From assembly GCA_030765045.1 (NCBI GenBank), contig CM060967.1:125285412-125349411 (forward strand): a stretch of 64,000 nucleotides of DNA, in the 5' to 3' direction. Source of the DNA: Tenodera sinensis (taxonomy: Eukaryota > Arthropoda > Insecta > Mantodea > Mantidae). The notes under the pieces are model-generated. The model was given only the letters and a program-made list of their open reading frames with translations, had not been told where the DNA came from and did not search any database. Both the position numbers and the translations under genes were made by a program. Positions within the stretch are counted from its first letter, which is position 1; every line of letters begins with the position of its first letter. Below, piece by piece: positions 51,510 through 61,984 of the stretch.

Positions 51510-51700
51510 AGATAACTTACCCTAATGGCAACTTACCAGGAAAAATGTGAGTGAGTTGGAGATTTTAATATAATGCCGGCATGTTGCCATAGTAGCTCAG
51601 CGGTTAGAGCAACCGGACATATTATGTAAAATCTGTGGCTCAAATCCTGGCTATGGTATTGAATTTTTCAATCTCATTCTAGCTTTTCCAACCTCTCCAG
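51510..51700 (+). mobile_element. SINE family III, copy 3
   Basis: Leader AAAATGTGAGTGAGTTGGAG, then GCCATAGTAGCTCAGCGGTT (A box), GTGGCTCAAATCCTGG (B box) and ATTGAATTTTTCAATCTC. Same order as at 49660-49860 in the opposite orientation. Confidence 0.82.
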
Positions 51701-53125
51701 AAACATGTTGGAAATTCTGCTGGAAATAAACAATAGATAAAATACTTTTCTTTTGCAATGAATCATGGTCATTTCCCACCCAAGTGACATCAAGAGATGT
51801 GTCACTAACAAAGTATCTTGAAGTACTATTTTATTTACCAATTTTATTATATTACTGTGGCAGTTTTTATCAGTGGCAGGTAGTGATGAGTTCTTTATTT
51901 CTGGGTCATTGATTGGTTTGCAGATAAAAGGTGACAAGAGCTTATATATCATCAATGGATATTCAAGTTTCCACAGAAATTAACTTTATTACAATGAAGT
52001 AACAATATTACATCAAATCATTTCACTCTTCACAAATATAAACATGATAATTTTCAAAGCTATTTGGTTTAACATTGTTGAATATCTTTCTTTATAATTC
52101 TTGTGTACACCAAACTCAATATAGCATCTCAATTTCTTAAGCTTACTCAGCTTTTCTCATAAAATGTTAATAAACTTTTTATGTATACTTGTGTGTAGTA
52201 AATTCTCTTGCACAATGCTTCTCGGAATATATTTTGGCAATCTAATCCTCGATTATGGATTGCCAATATATAGCCTGTTATATCAATTATTCAAATACAT
52301 GTCTATATTGCACAACATTTTGATAAGTAGTGTATAGGATTTGGTATTTACTCTTCGTAGTTACATGGCCAAAAACCACTGTTTCTCTTTTGTTGTCAAT
52401 CATAAGTTTTTCTTACAATTGACGTTGGCCATGTTCCCTTCTGCTGAATAGCTTCAGATTTGATACTAATACTTACAAAATAGATACTATATTCATATAG
52501 CAAGAAGTTTACACATATTCAATGGATATAAGTTGACATGGGAAATGCAAATTTTGTCTTCAATTTGCTCAGATACATAATTCCTGCTACAGTACAAATT
52601 AAATTTGTTGGGTAACCACAGCTGTTTAAAAATCAGTGACTTATTTATTATTGCATGCCTTCTAACATCTTTAGAATTGTAAGACGTGTTATTGAGTTTA
52701 AAAAGCCCCAATCACGATGGTGTTCAGGCTATACAAGGAAAGCATTTATTTAATGCTATTGGAAATTAATCCAAAACTTCAAGGAAGAAAATTAGCTTCT
52801 CACTGATATTTTTAGCTGTTTAATTCATTAAATATTAAAAATATTTATTAGAAGGCTAGCATATACTGCAAATGAATTCACACACAGTTCTGGTAACTTT
52901 CATCAAGGTTCAAAGGATATATCTTTATTCACTGCATGCAAATAAAGCAATTGAATTCAATTAAGTATTTACTGGAGCTAACAAAGCAAATATATAATAT
53001 ATCTCTATAATTTTTATAATCTGTCAGTCTATAAATGTATACACTCTGTAAATAGAAACTTTTATATTTTTTAATTATTATGCTGGTGGCTAATTGGTGG
53101 TTTTCTCGACCAATCCACTGCTTAG
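51701..53125 (+). other. Intron, no element recognised
   Basis: AT-rich, ending in CAATCCACTGCTTAG acceptor. Confidence 0.6.
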
Positions 53126-53215
53126 TTTTGACGAGCTAATACTGGACAAGAACTCTCTCCTGACCAATGAGACACTACACCATGGCAGCAGAAAGAAGCG
53201 GCAAGTAAGATACAG
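53126..53215 (+). CDS. Chitin-binding protein gene, exon f with furin-like site (possibly a cassette exon)
   Basis: A 90-bp exon in phase 2 at both ends. AG|T gives Ser, then FDELILDKNSLLTNETL, HHGSRKKRQVRYR; the donor is GATACAG|GTAATT. It is open in the phase dictated by exon e and hands on the phase required by the exon at 56806. Its base composition is clearly GC-richer than the flanking intron. RKKR followed by Q is a consensus furin/proprotein convertase site, so inclusion would let the chitin-binding N-terminus be cleaved from the long disordered part. NET is an N-glycosylation sequon. Both boundaries match phase 2, so skipping would keep the frame. The exon starts without an ATG and is easy to miss. 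Confidence 0.8.
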
Positions 53216-54179
53216 GTAATTACCTCTGTCAAGACGGTGATAATGACTACTACTCTACTTTCAACTCTCAACTTTCCTAGATCCTGATTAGTGTTGGCCT
53301 CTTATCAGTCTTTTATTCAACTTAACCTTTCTCCAAGTGTTTCAAATATTGTATTATAAATTAAATAATCCTTAACGCCTTTCAAAACTACTTTTCAGAG
53401 ACTTAATTCTCTGCACATTCCTACTCATTCTGGGAAAATATCCTTTGCACGGGAGCATGAAGGCACTAACCCTTTCCTTTACCCAATTCCTAATTGATGT
53501 TATAACAACAATCTTAAAACCTCTGGATCTAGAATATTACAGTGGGAAGAAAACATGTATTATAATATTATTAGGTAAATTTTAGTATTGAAATTAAAAA
53601 TAAATAAATATAATAATTTAACTCTACAGAAGTTACAAAATAACATCTTGATTGTTCCTATATTTAAAACTTGTATGTCATATTTTGTTTATAAATATAT
53701 TATTAGATATGAGCTGCAATTTAGAAAAAAATTAAATAAAAGTTTAATATCTATAGTCCATAAAAGTATAAAAATCCATAATCCTGTTCTAAATATCCCT
53801 TTTCCTGGAATAAACAGTATTCAATTTATACAGTCAATTTGTATTCTTTTTGGTCACGGCTTGAAGGAGTGGGAAGGGCTTAGACTACCCTGACCTTCCC
53901 AGTACATCAGATAAGTCACTTGGTGGTGGTGTGCCAGACGTGAGCAGTTGAAATATTGGCATTGCAATATTGTCATTATGCAACATGATCACGAACTATG
54001 TTTACAGTGCCTATCTGGCTGAAAATTGCCTTGGCATGATTGTAAATAAGAAACCTGAATCTATAGGCCAAAGAAGATATCAGGGACGTACAGTAATCTG
54101 CAGACATGAAGAATAAATAAAACAGTAAAATGTATACAATAGTTTATTGTACTAGTTACATCGTGAAATTAAGGTTAAC
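53216..54179 (+). other. Intron, no element recognised
   Basis: AT-rich; the 101-codon frame 53588-53893 has no domain and no fitting splice sites. Confidence 0.55.
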
Positions 54180-54530
54180 ATTAATGGTCATCCTCTGAAA
54201 ATGTACATCATTGTCGTCTTGTAGAGCAAGTGCCAGAGGCTGGCTGTTTCCCATTATACCTTCAAAGGAATGATATTTGTTTTCTAGATCAACATGGCGT
54301 ATGATCAATGATTCTTGTTTTCAATGTTCTTTATAGTATTTTGAACTAAGGCTCTAATTTCAGTAACATTTTTTCTTCTGGACACATTACTGGTTGCAAT
54401 GCTATTTTTTCTAAGTTCTAACCATACATTTTCTATGGGATTCAAAGAATAATGATAAGGAAGCAGTCTAACAAGGCTGTGCTTGGCAGCTAATTCATCA
54501 ACAGCGTGCGTTTTGTGTTTATTTTACATT
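54180..54530 (-). pseudogene. DDE transposase relic (Tc1/mariner-pogo-like C-terminus)
   Basis: Minus-strand translation gives KTHAVDELAAKHSLVRLLPY and HYSLNPIENVWLELRKN, followed by SRRKNVTEIRALVQNTIKNI. LPPYHxxLNPIExxWxxxK is the block around the third acidic residue of Tc1-like DDE transposases. Only the C-terminal part is legible, with stops near its end. Confidence 0.72.
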
Positions 54531-55302
54531 TCTTTTATAACATTTTGCAGCTGTAGTGGTGGTTTCTTTTACCATTCACTGTAGTAGAGAGTAGAACGTT
54601 CAATGTTGCCTGCACTGTTTATATACATACTGTATGTGTCGCCACCATGTGCCATTTACTGCACGAACCTGTCCTACCCTCCCCTACCCTAATGGCAAAA
54701 ACAATGCAAACAGACTGTAATAAATCATACCTAATAGTTCCTTATTCCTAGTCATATCTATTAAACTTAAACATGCAAATAATTTCAAATCAGAATTTCC
54801 GTGTAAATAAACAGAACAGCAGGTGGTGAGTTCCTGGGTTAACTAATGGTACAACTTGGTGTGGTGGGGTGTTGATTTTCTTGCCTCCACTTTATGACTT
54901 TCCTTATATGTAGAAAAAGTAAGAGATGGGCATCAAAAAGACATAACAGAAAGAGTTTTAACCATTTCAGTGCAGAAAATGCACAGATTCAAATTATAAT
55001 TTAATAAAAAATATGTCATATGCAGCTAATAATGCTATCTGAAACAATGCACTTATGATGCACTGTGAGTAGACAATCCTCTTCACTAACATTCAGTGAA
55101 ATATGACACATTGATTTATTTTCAATAAAGCAAGAACACATAAAGGCTGATGGAGAAGGTTAGTTAACCTTAAATATAACAATTATTTAGCGACTAAAAG
55201 CTTCACTTATCTTAGTAATCACTGCAAGTTATTGAAATTATATGCAAACTAGTCTCTTGAAGTTTTTCTTTGAGGTTAGTTAACCCCTAGTTAACTTATA
55301 AG
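54531..55302 (+). other. Intron, no element recognised
   Basis: AT-rich; may include the rest of the decayed transposon at 54180-54530, but nothing legible. Confidence 0.5.
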
Positions 55303-55578
55303 TTAACCCTTTCCAGCACAATTTATTTTTGACTGAAACCAGATGGTACCTATATGATGAATATGTATGCCCTAGAGCTTGCCTTAATCTCTCATTTGTA
55401 GCCCAGCAATGAATACCACTAGCCAGAATATTGAATCCTTGCTGCAGTATTACCAAACTTGTCGAAAGGATGGGATGGATCCATGTAAAATAAATGGCAA
55501 TTGACATGTGTGAATTCTGTTTGCACTGCAAAATTTTACCATTATTTAAATTCCACCTAAAGCAGGGGGAAGGGTTAA
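55303..55578. mobile_element. Possible small TTAA element
   Basis: TTAACCCTTTCC at 55303 and GGAAGGGTTAA ending at 55578 are inverted and flanked by TTAA. Only about 8 bp of terminal similarity is present, so the piggyBac-type assignment is tentative; 39497-39823 is the convincing example. Confidence 0.35.
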
Positions 55579-56291
55579 GATCATCAAAATAAACTTAAAA
55601 TGTTTATTCTAACCTCACAAAGCTCTAAAGCATTTCATTGTTTTGAATTTCAAAAGTTTCAAGCTTGAATAAATTATCAGAGCATGAAAAAAGAAGAAAT
55701 AACAAGAGTGCAGTTTCTGACAGTTTTGCAAAAGTTATGCAATCCCTCTAGGTTTTTCTTTAATTAAAGATCAGTTACCTTCTTAGGAAAATAATAATAT
55801 ACTGTTATGCCCATCTCTTCTTTATAATTTACTTATTATGTTCCTAGAAGGGTAGAAAGCATTTATGTGTGATAGGAGTAGTGTATGTGCTTCTGCAATA
55901 GTAAATAGTCTGCAAAGTTGTTCTTAGTTCTTCTTTGTTTAGAGCAAAATAGCATTTTAGTGTAGTCTTTGTCTCTAAAGCTGCTTCTAATTTAGACAAT
56001 ATATAGCAGTCATTTGTCTAAAGCACTGCTAAATTATAGTACACTTTTAATGCTGATTAGTTTAAGGCTAAACCAGCCATTTACTGCTGTTATTTTCATT
56101 GTCATGTAAAAGAACATTTCAACAATCCTGATTTGCTATTGCACAGAAAATATAACACTCACCATCACACCATTTCTTAGCTTTCAAACACAGACTTTTA
56201 AAAGCATGGGTTTAAATAGGCATTAAATTTTCACAAGGTTCATAAGGGAGGACTTATTTTTTTATTATTATTTTCTTTTTAATTCCTGCAG
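55579..56291 (+). other. Intron, no element recognised
   Basis: AT-rich, ending in a strong polypyrimidine tract and TTAATTCCTGCAG acceptor. Confidence 0.65.
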
Positions 56292-56490
56292 CTATCAGCC
56301 TCAACAAAATAAAATAGAAACAAAAAGTAAGATGTTACCAAGGACAACCATTCAGAATAGTGCAGCACTTAAATTTAATATTAACACTGAATCTAACAAA
56401 ATAATAATACAGAATAACACTGTGGAAAACTATAATTGCTCTGCAATTACTTCTCACAAGAAATTTCAGTACAAACAAATAAATCAGTAA
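56292..56490 (+). CDS. Chitin-binding protein gene, candidate alternative terminal exon
   Basis: Behind a strong polypyrimidine tract and CTGCAG, the sequence is open in phase 2 for 65 codons: AG|C gives Ser, then YQPQQNKIETKSKMLPRTTI, and further Asn/Ile/Thr-rich sequence to a TAA at 56488-56490. It would follow exon e or f directly (QQYS YQPQQ) and replace the 4.5-kb exon that starts 315 bp later. A 65-codon open run is unusual for this AT-rich intron. The internal GTAAGA at 56327 would leave phase 1 and does not fit the next exon. No clear AATAAA follows within 150 bp, which counts against it. Confidence 0.5.
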
Positions 56491-56805
56491 AAAATAATTC
56501 ACAAATGAACATTTTGAAATGCTCTCACATTTAACTTTTAATTATAAATAATATACCTAATTACTGTGTGTAATACTGCACAACACTTTATTCTCAGATT
56601 TACCATTGTAAAAAACTATTTTTTATCTTAACAAGAAGTTAGTAAATGTTTGCCCTTGAATATAAATTTGTATATTCCTGTTTTCTATCTGTGCAGAGTT
56701 TACTTATAATCCAGTGACATACTATTATTTAACTCAATGAAGATAGAGGCAACTGATAAACTTTTTTTTCTATTTTCTTCCATTTCCGGATGAAAACATC
56801 AAAAG
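56491..56805 (+). other. Intron (or 3' UTR of the short isoform)
   Basis: AT-rich; ends with a T-rich tract (56761-56787) and ATCAAAAG acceptor. Confidence 0.6.
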
Positions 56806-59800
56806 GTTCCAAGGCCAGAGTGGTCCAGTGTTCCAATTGATTCACTCAGGACTAAATGAATTTCCCTCAGTAACTGTGCCACTGTCCAACAATGAAGCCA
56901 ACTACAATAACTACCAAAACTTACAGTCAGGCAATGGTAATAATCTTCCAATTCCTATACCAACGCCAGTCCTTAGGCCATCTAACCCTTCTCCTCCACC
57001 TTCCTCAGATAATGATTTCAGACCAATTTTAAACCCTGGTGTACCAAATAAAGATATAAGAAATTTCCAAAGCCAAGAAAACTATCATACCTCAGGTCAG
57101 AGACCTCCACCCAACTTACCATATACAAAGACAAACAGTAATTTCAAATTTAGACCACCCCAGACTCTAAATCCACTTACGTCACCTGACAACTTCAGAC
57201 AACTACTTCCACTGCCTCCAACATCATCAAAGCCAAATACAGGATTTTCTGCATCAGATACAGGTGGTCCAAGATCATACACAAACTTTGAGCAGAATAC
57301 TGGAGTAGTTATTCTTCCTAACAGTCCTTCAGGCACTCCACAATCGTTCTTCAACCAACAAGTACTCCATAACCAAAGAGAAACATCTCCATCTAGATCA
57401 CATCCATCCTCAAATGAAAACCAATTTCTCCCTAGGGGGCACAATACACATAATGCGAATCATCGTCCTGAAGAAGAAAATTACTCATATCTGCTCATTC
57501 AGAAGCCAAATGAGGATACCGAAACATTCTTGGCAAGAACCACTGAGACTCCATTTTATTCAACTTCTCAACAACAGCAACAGTCAACACCAATGTTATC
57601 TTTTGTGACAGGATCACAAACATTTCCTGCAGGAACAGGAATACTCCAATTTTCACAGGATGCACTTTCACTAGAAGAAGTTCATAAGCATGAGCAAAGA
57701 GCAACTGCACACCAGCATTCCGCAAATCCTTCCACACCCTCACCTCCTACTCCATCTCAATATAATCCTCAAGGAGTAAGACAAACATGGCAAAAACTAT
57801 TGAGAGAACAGCAACAATCTGAGCGTTGGTCTCCATCATCCACAAGGGCAACAACAGCATCTTCAGAACCAGCTCCTTCGATACACAACACACTTCAAAT
57901 AAATGCTAACACTGCACAACAACAATTTGCAAATCAGCAATTTTCAGAGCACAGCAACAGGGTTTTGTCAACTCAGACTCAAAATGATCACCCATTTAAG
58001 CCAAATGCACATCCCTATGGCGATATTCATAATGTGAATACTCAAACCCAAGAGTCTGAAAACAAATTTTTGTCTGTTTCAAGAAATCCAAGTCTTCAAA
58101 ATAATGGAGAATACATAAAGAGAGAACAATTTCCACAACAAAGTTATGTTAGACCCGTCAATGTACAACAAAACCAACAATCTTTTCTGAATAATGAAAA
58201 TAGCAGGTACGTGGAGCAAGCAGAACCAGTGAATTACAAAATAGTACAAAACAGTGATAGTTCTAGAAGTCAGCTGTATAAAGAACTTAATCAAGCCATT
58301 ACTAAAAGTGAATCTGCTTCTGTGCCTGTTGAAGAATATGAAAGTGTAAGGTTGCCAACCACACAGGAAGCAAGTAGATTTGTTAAATCACAACAGCCAG
58401 CTGAGCAATATGATGACTATGAAGATTATGAAGAGGATGATGAACTGGAAGAACATTATAGCTATAGAGCTAGACCTTACTATGATGAGGAAAATTCTGA
58501 AGAAGAAAATAAAACCTTTCGTCCTTCACAAAATACTAGAATCCAAAAACTGTCATCAAATTCTCCTTCTGGAAGAACACAGATTTCAATTCTGAACTAT
58601 AGGAATCAAAAGGAAGAGTCTAATAATGATCAACACATACAAGAGCTAAGGAATGAGAGAAAACATCCATTGCAGTCGGAGATTTCACAAGCATCAGCTG
58701 AAGAAGCATATGATGAAACTGGATACAAAAGACCATTTTTGGAAGGTAAGGATAAAAGAACACAAAGTACCACTGTTAGAAGTGTCCCAATAGAGATATC
58801 AACAAAAAATCACCTTCCAGGAATATCACCACCGGTTAGTCCTGAAAATCTCAATAAGTATCATAACAGGTTTGTAAATCCTGATTTTGATCTTGTGGAA
58901 TTTATTGATCAAATTACAGATGAGCCTAAAAATACAAAGGAAGTAAAAACAATAACATTTAATGAAAATGGGGAGCCTCAGGTGGCAGTGGAAAACTTGA
59001 ATCATCGTCAGCCCAAAAATTACATAAAATCAACAACTTCCCATACTGAGAGTCCCACGCCAGTTTCACCAAGCAGTTTACCTAGAATAGTGAGAACAAG
59101 ACACCGTACACGCCTTCCCATTCATATTGATTTATCACAAAGAAGAAGACCAAATACTGGAACAACCACTACACCCAAAATAACAACAGTAGTGCCAACA
59201 GCAACCACTAGATTAAAACAAACTACAGAAAATCTCAGAGAACCTTTTACAACTCAAAATCTGAAATCTAAAGACATAGGATCATCTTTACCAGAAGCAC
59301 AACCAACTGCTCCACTTTCATACAAAAATTACCATCCATTCACAAAAGATGACTTGATCACTACTACAACAATTAAGACCACCTCTTTCTCTCCAGTTCC
59401 CATTGTGATAACAAATCACAGGCCTGCTGATGGTAAACCTGATCCATTGACTGTTCCTTTCTATCATGGTGCAGATGGCAACTTCTATGCCCATCCTGTT
59501 CACAGAGAGATAACTGAAATACATGCTGCAGCTCCTGAGGGAGAAGAATATTTTAGATATTCTGTAGATAATGACTCACCATCACAACATTCTGATGCAC
59601 AAAGTTCTTCAAAGTCTATAAATCCAACTACAGATACAATATATTACATAATTGATTCCAGTGACAAGTATTCTTCTACAGCTCATCCAGGAACAACTGC
59701 AGTGCCACAAAGAGAAAATGCCAGTAGCTCCCTTAAAAAGCCACTAGATACTAGCTCTGAAAGTTCAAGAAATTCTAGACGAAGACTGCCACCTAGGACA

Positions 59801-61299
59801 CAAATTCAAAAGAATAAAACATCTCAGGATATTCAGAATCAAAGTACTGAAACATTTGGCAGCACAAATGATTTTCCATCTAATAAAAATCTTGCTTTTG
59901 ATTCATATGAAGAGCCAAAACCACAATCTACTAGTGCCCCATCTTTGGCACCCATACCTTCATTCCAGCCACATCCTTTTACAATAGCTTCTGCAAAGCA
60001 TGATGACAAAGCTTTAAAAGCTCTAGAAGTTCATCCATCTGAGTCATCTATGCCTAAACCTTTTACTGAACAAACACAACTGGAAGAAAATAACACTAAA
60101 AGTCCTACCAAAGATACCGACGTGTTTGCAGAATTGACCAATGTTTCAATTAAATCAATGAGAAATAATGAAGGTAGACAGCAAATAAAAACCAGACAAA
60201 ATTTGGTTACAACTTCTGCGCTTCCTATAACATCAGTAGGAATGTCAACAGAATATGTATCCTCAGAGGAAAACATTAATAAAAATGTCTATCAAAGAGG
60301 TAAAATTCATGATAGTGGAAGAACTCAAAGCACGCAACTTAAAAAGCCATCACCTGGAGGCTTTACTTACAATGAGGCTAAAAATTCTTCTCTCTTCTCA
60401 GAGGTCACTGAGGCCTTACCTGTTCCTTTTCAAAGCGGAAATCAGGCATTTGCATATTCTGAAAGGCCAACAATTCAAACAAGCACAGCCACAGCAAATG
60501 AACTGCTGCAGTCTGTGTATGATATTGCCCATGTTACGTACAAACAGCCCCAGTTTGGTCTGTCTCCAAATAACCGCCCTCAAACTGGTGTTTTAGTCAA
60601 TCCAGCTATTTTCAATAGTCATTCTGATGCAAGTAATTCCAGAAAAACATATCCACCTGCTGTGCATGGCTCTTCAACCCTGAAACCTACAGACACATAT
60701 AATATACCTAACTATAACATTACTGTATCTTCTACAAGTGTCCCTAATCCATCAAAGTGGCAACCAAATAATTCACAATCTCAGGATAACCAACCCACAG
60801 TAGCTTACACAGAGACTAAACACAGTGGTTCTGGGTATATAACATCTACAAACCCTACGCATCTATCCCGTAATAATACACTTAAAACCACGCGTCGCCG
60901 TCCCACCTCATCTAACCTTCTGGTACGCCATAGAGTCCGAAGGCCTAATCCAACTGCTGCTTCACCCTCTACATCTTCCATTACACCCATTGCTCATGTA
61001 TCTCCCAATGATATCAATTCCATTGTGAACATCCAGACAACACTCAAACCTCCTACGCCACCATCACCAACTCAAAACAGGGCAACTCATACTACATCAC
61101 CTAGACGGCAAAACAGACGTCCAACCAAAACTACTACTTCTACTACTGAGAGTTTTACAGACAGAAATAGAAGCAAACTGATAGACAGACCTCAATCAGA
61201 CGAGAGACTTCTGAACAGGAAACCACCAGCTTCAACACCAGAAACCATCAACAAAGGCCACTATAGTAACAGTGCTGCCAATTCAACAGTAGCAACAAG
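56806..61299 (+). CDS. Chitin-binding protein gene, giant exon coding a cysteine-free disordered region
   Basis: After a polypyrimidine tract and CATCAAAAG the exon begins G|TTC, completing AG|G (Arg) from exon e or f: RFQGQSGPVFQLIHSG. It stays open for 1,497 codons to ACAAG|GTATGG, phase 2. If that donor is unused, translation stops at 61322-61324 after YGITANF. The product is rich in Ser, Thr, Pro, Gln and Asn and has no cysteine. Legible sub-regions are a Pro/Asn-rich start, a Gln-rich part (57570-57960), an acidic Tyr/Asp/Glu patch YDDYEDYEEDDELEEHY (about 58407), Arg-rich Thr/Pro linkers (59090-59200, 60885-60960, 61100-61200), and one conserved-looking motif FYHGADGNFYAHPVHREI (about 59458). 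Many NxT/S sequons and Ser/Thr tracts suggest heavy glycosylation of a secreted matrix or cuticle protein. Frames on the other strand and in the other plus frames are shadows. Confidence 0.93.
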
Positions 61300-61984
61300 G
61301 TATGGTATTACTGCAAATTTTTAACTACTGTACATATTGGTTATCATATGAGTAGTTTAGAGTTAAGTATTGAACATTTTTAAGCATTTAATACAAAAAT
61401 TTAAATCAGGCCAAAGAATGACAGTGAAATGTTTGTTTAAAAAAAATCAGGGGTTTTAGTAGCGTCAACTATATATATCAAGGATATAAAGTTGATTAAA
61501 GATATGACTTTGGTTGTTCCAAGCTTTGATAAATGATAGATATTTTATTTGTCCATTCAAAACCTGAAGTCTGCTTTCTGTAAGTATCATGAGGATCCTA
61601 TGTTTATTTCATTTGTAACTTGATATCATAATTATGAGATTATTTGCAGTTAATAAGTGAATTTTCATAGACCAAATGTGTTTCAGAAATTCAAGATCAA
61701 GTTATTTATAAGTTATTTGCCCACAGCTCCAGAGTTTCACAATAAGAAACAAAATATCCTTTATAATGGTTTAATGGAAATATTCTTACCTAAGATTGCT
61801 GTAGGACTGCTTTTATTCAGGGTAAAAGGGAGACAAGGCAATTCATGGCTTCCACTATAAAATGTGTTGGAATAAGACTTTCCACAACCCAAGTAACACT
61901 TACATCTGTATTTGTGCTCCAACTTATGTGATCGATATATTGTAAAGTGCAAGAATACACAAAAATCCATCACCACTTACAGCA
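61300..61984 (+). other. Probable intron (or 3' UTR)
   Basis: AT-rich sequence after the 61299 donor; no coding signal recognised. The frame at 61657-61860 lacks a domain. Confidence 0.55.

Noticed and set aside
56327..56332. GTAAGA donor inside the 56292 exon that would make it a short internal exon
   Set aside because: It would leave phase 1, whereas the next acceptor at 56806 requires phase 2.
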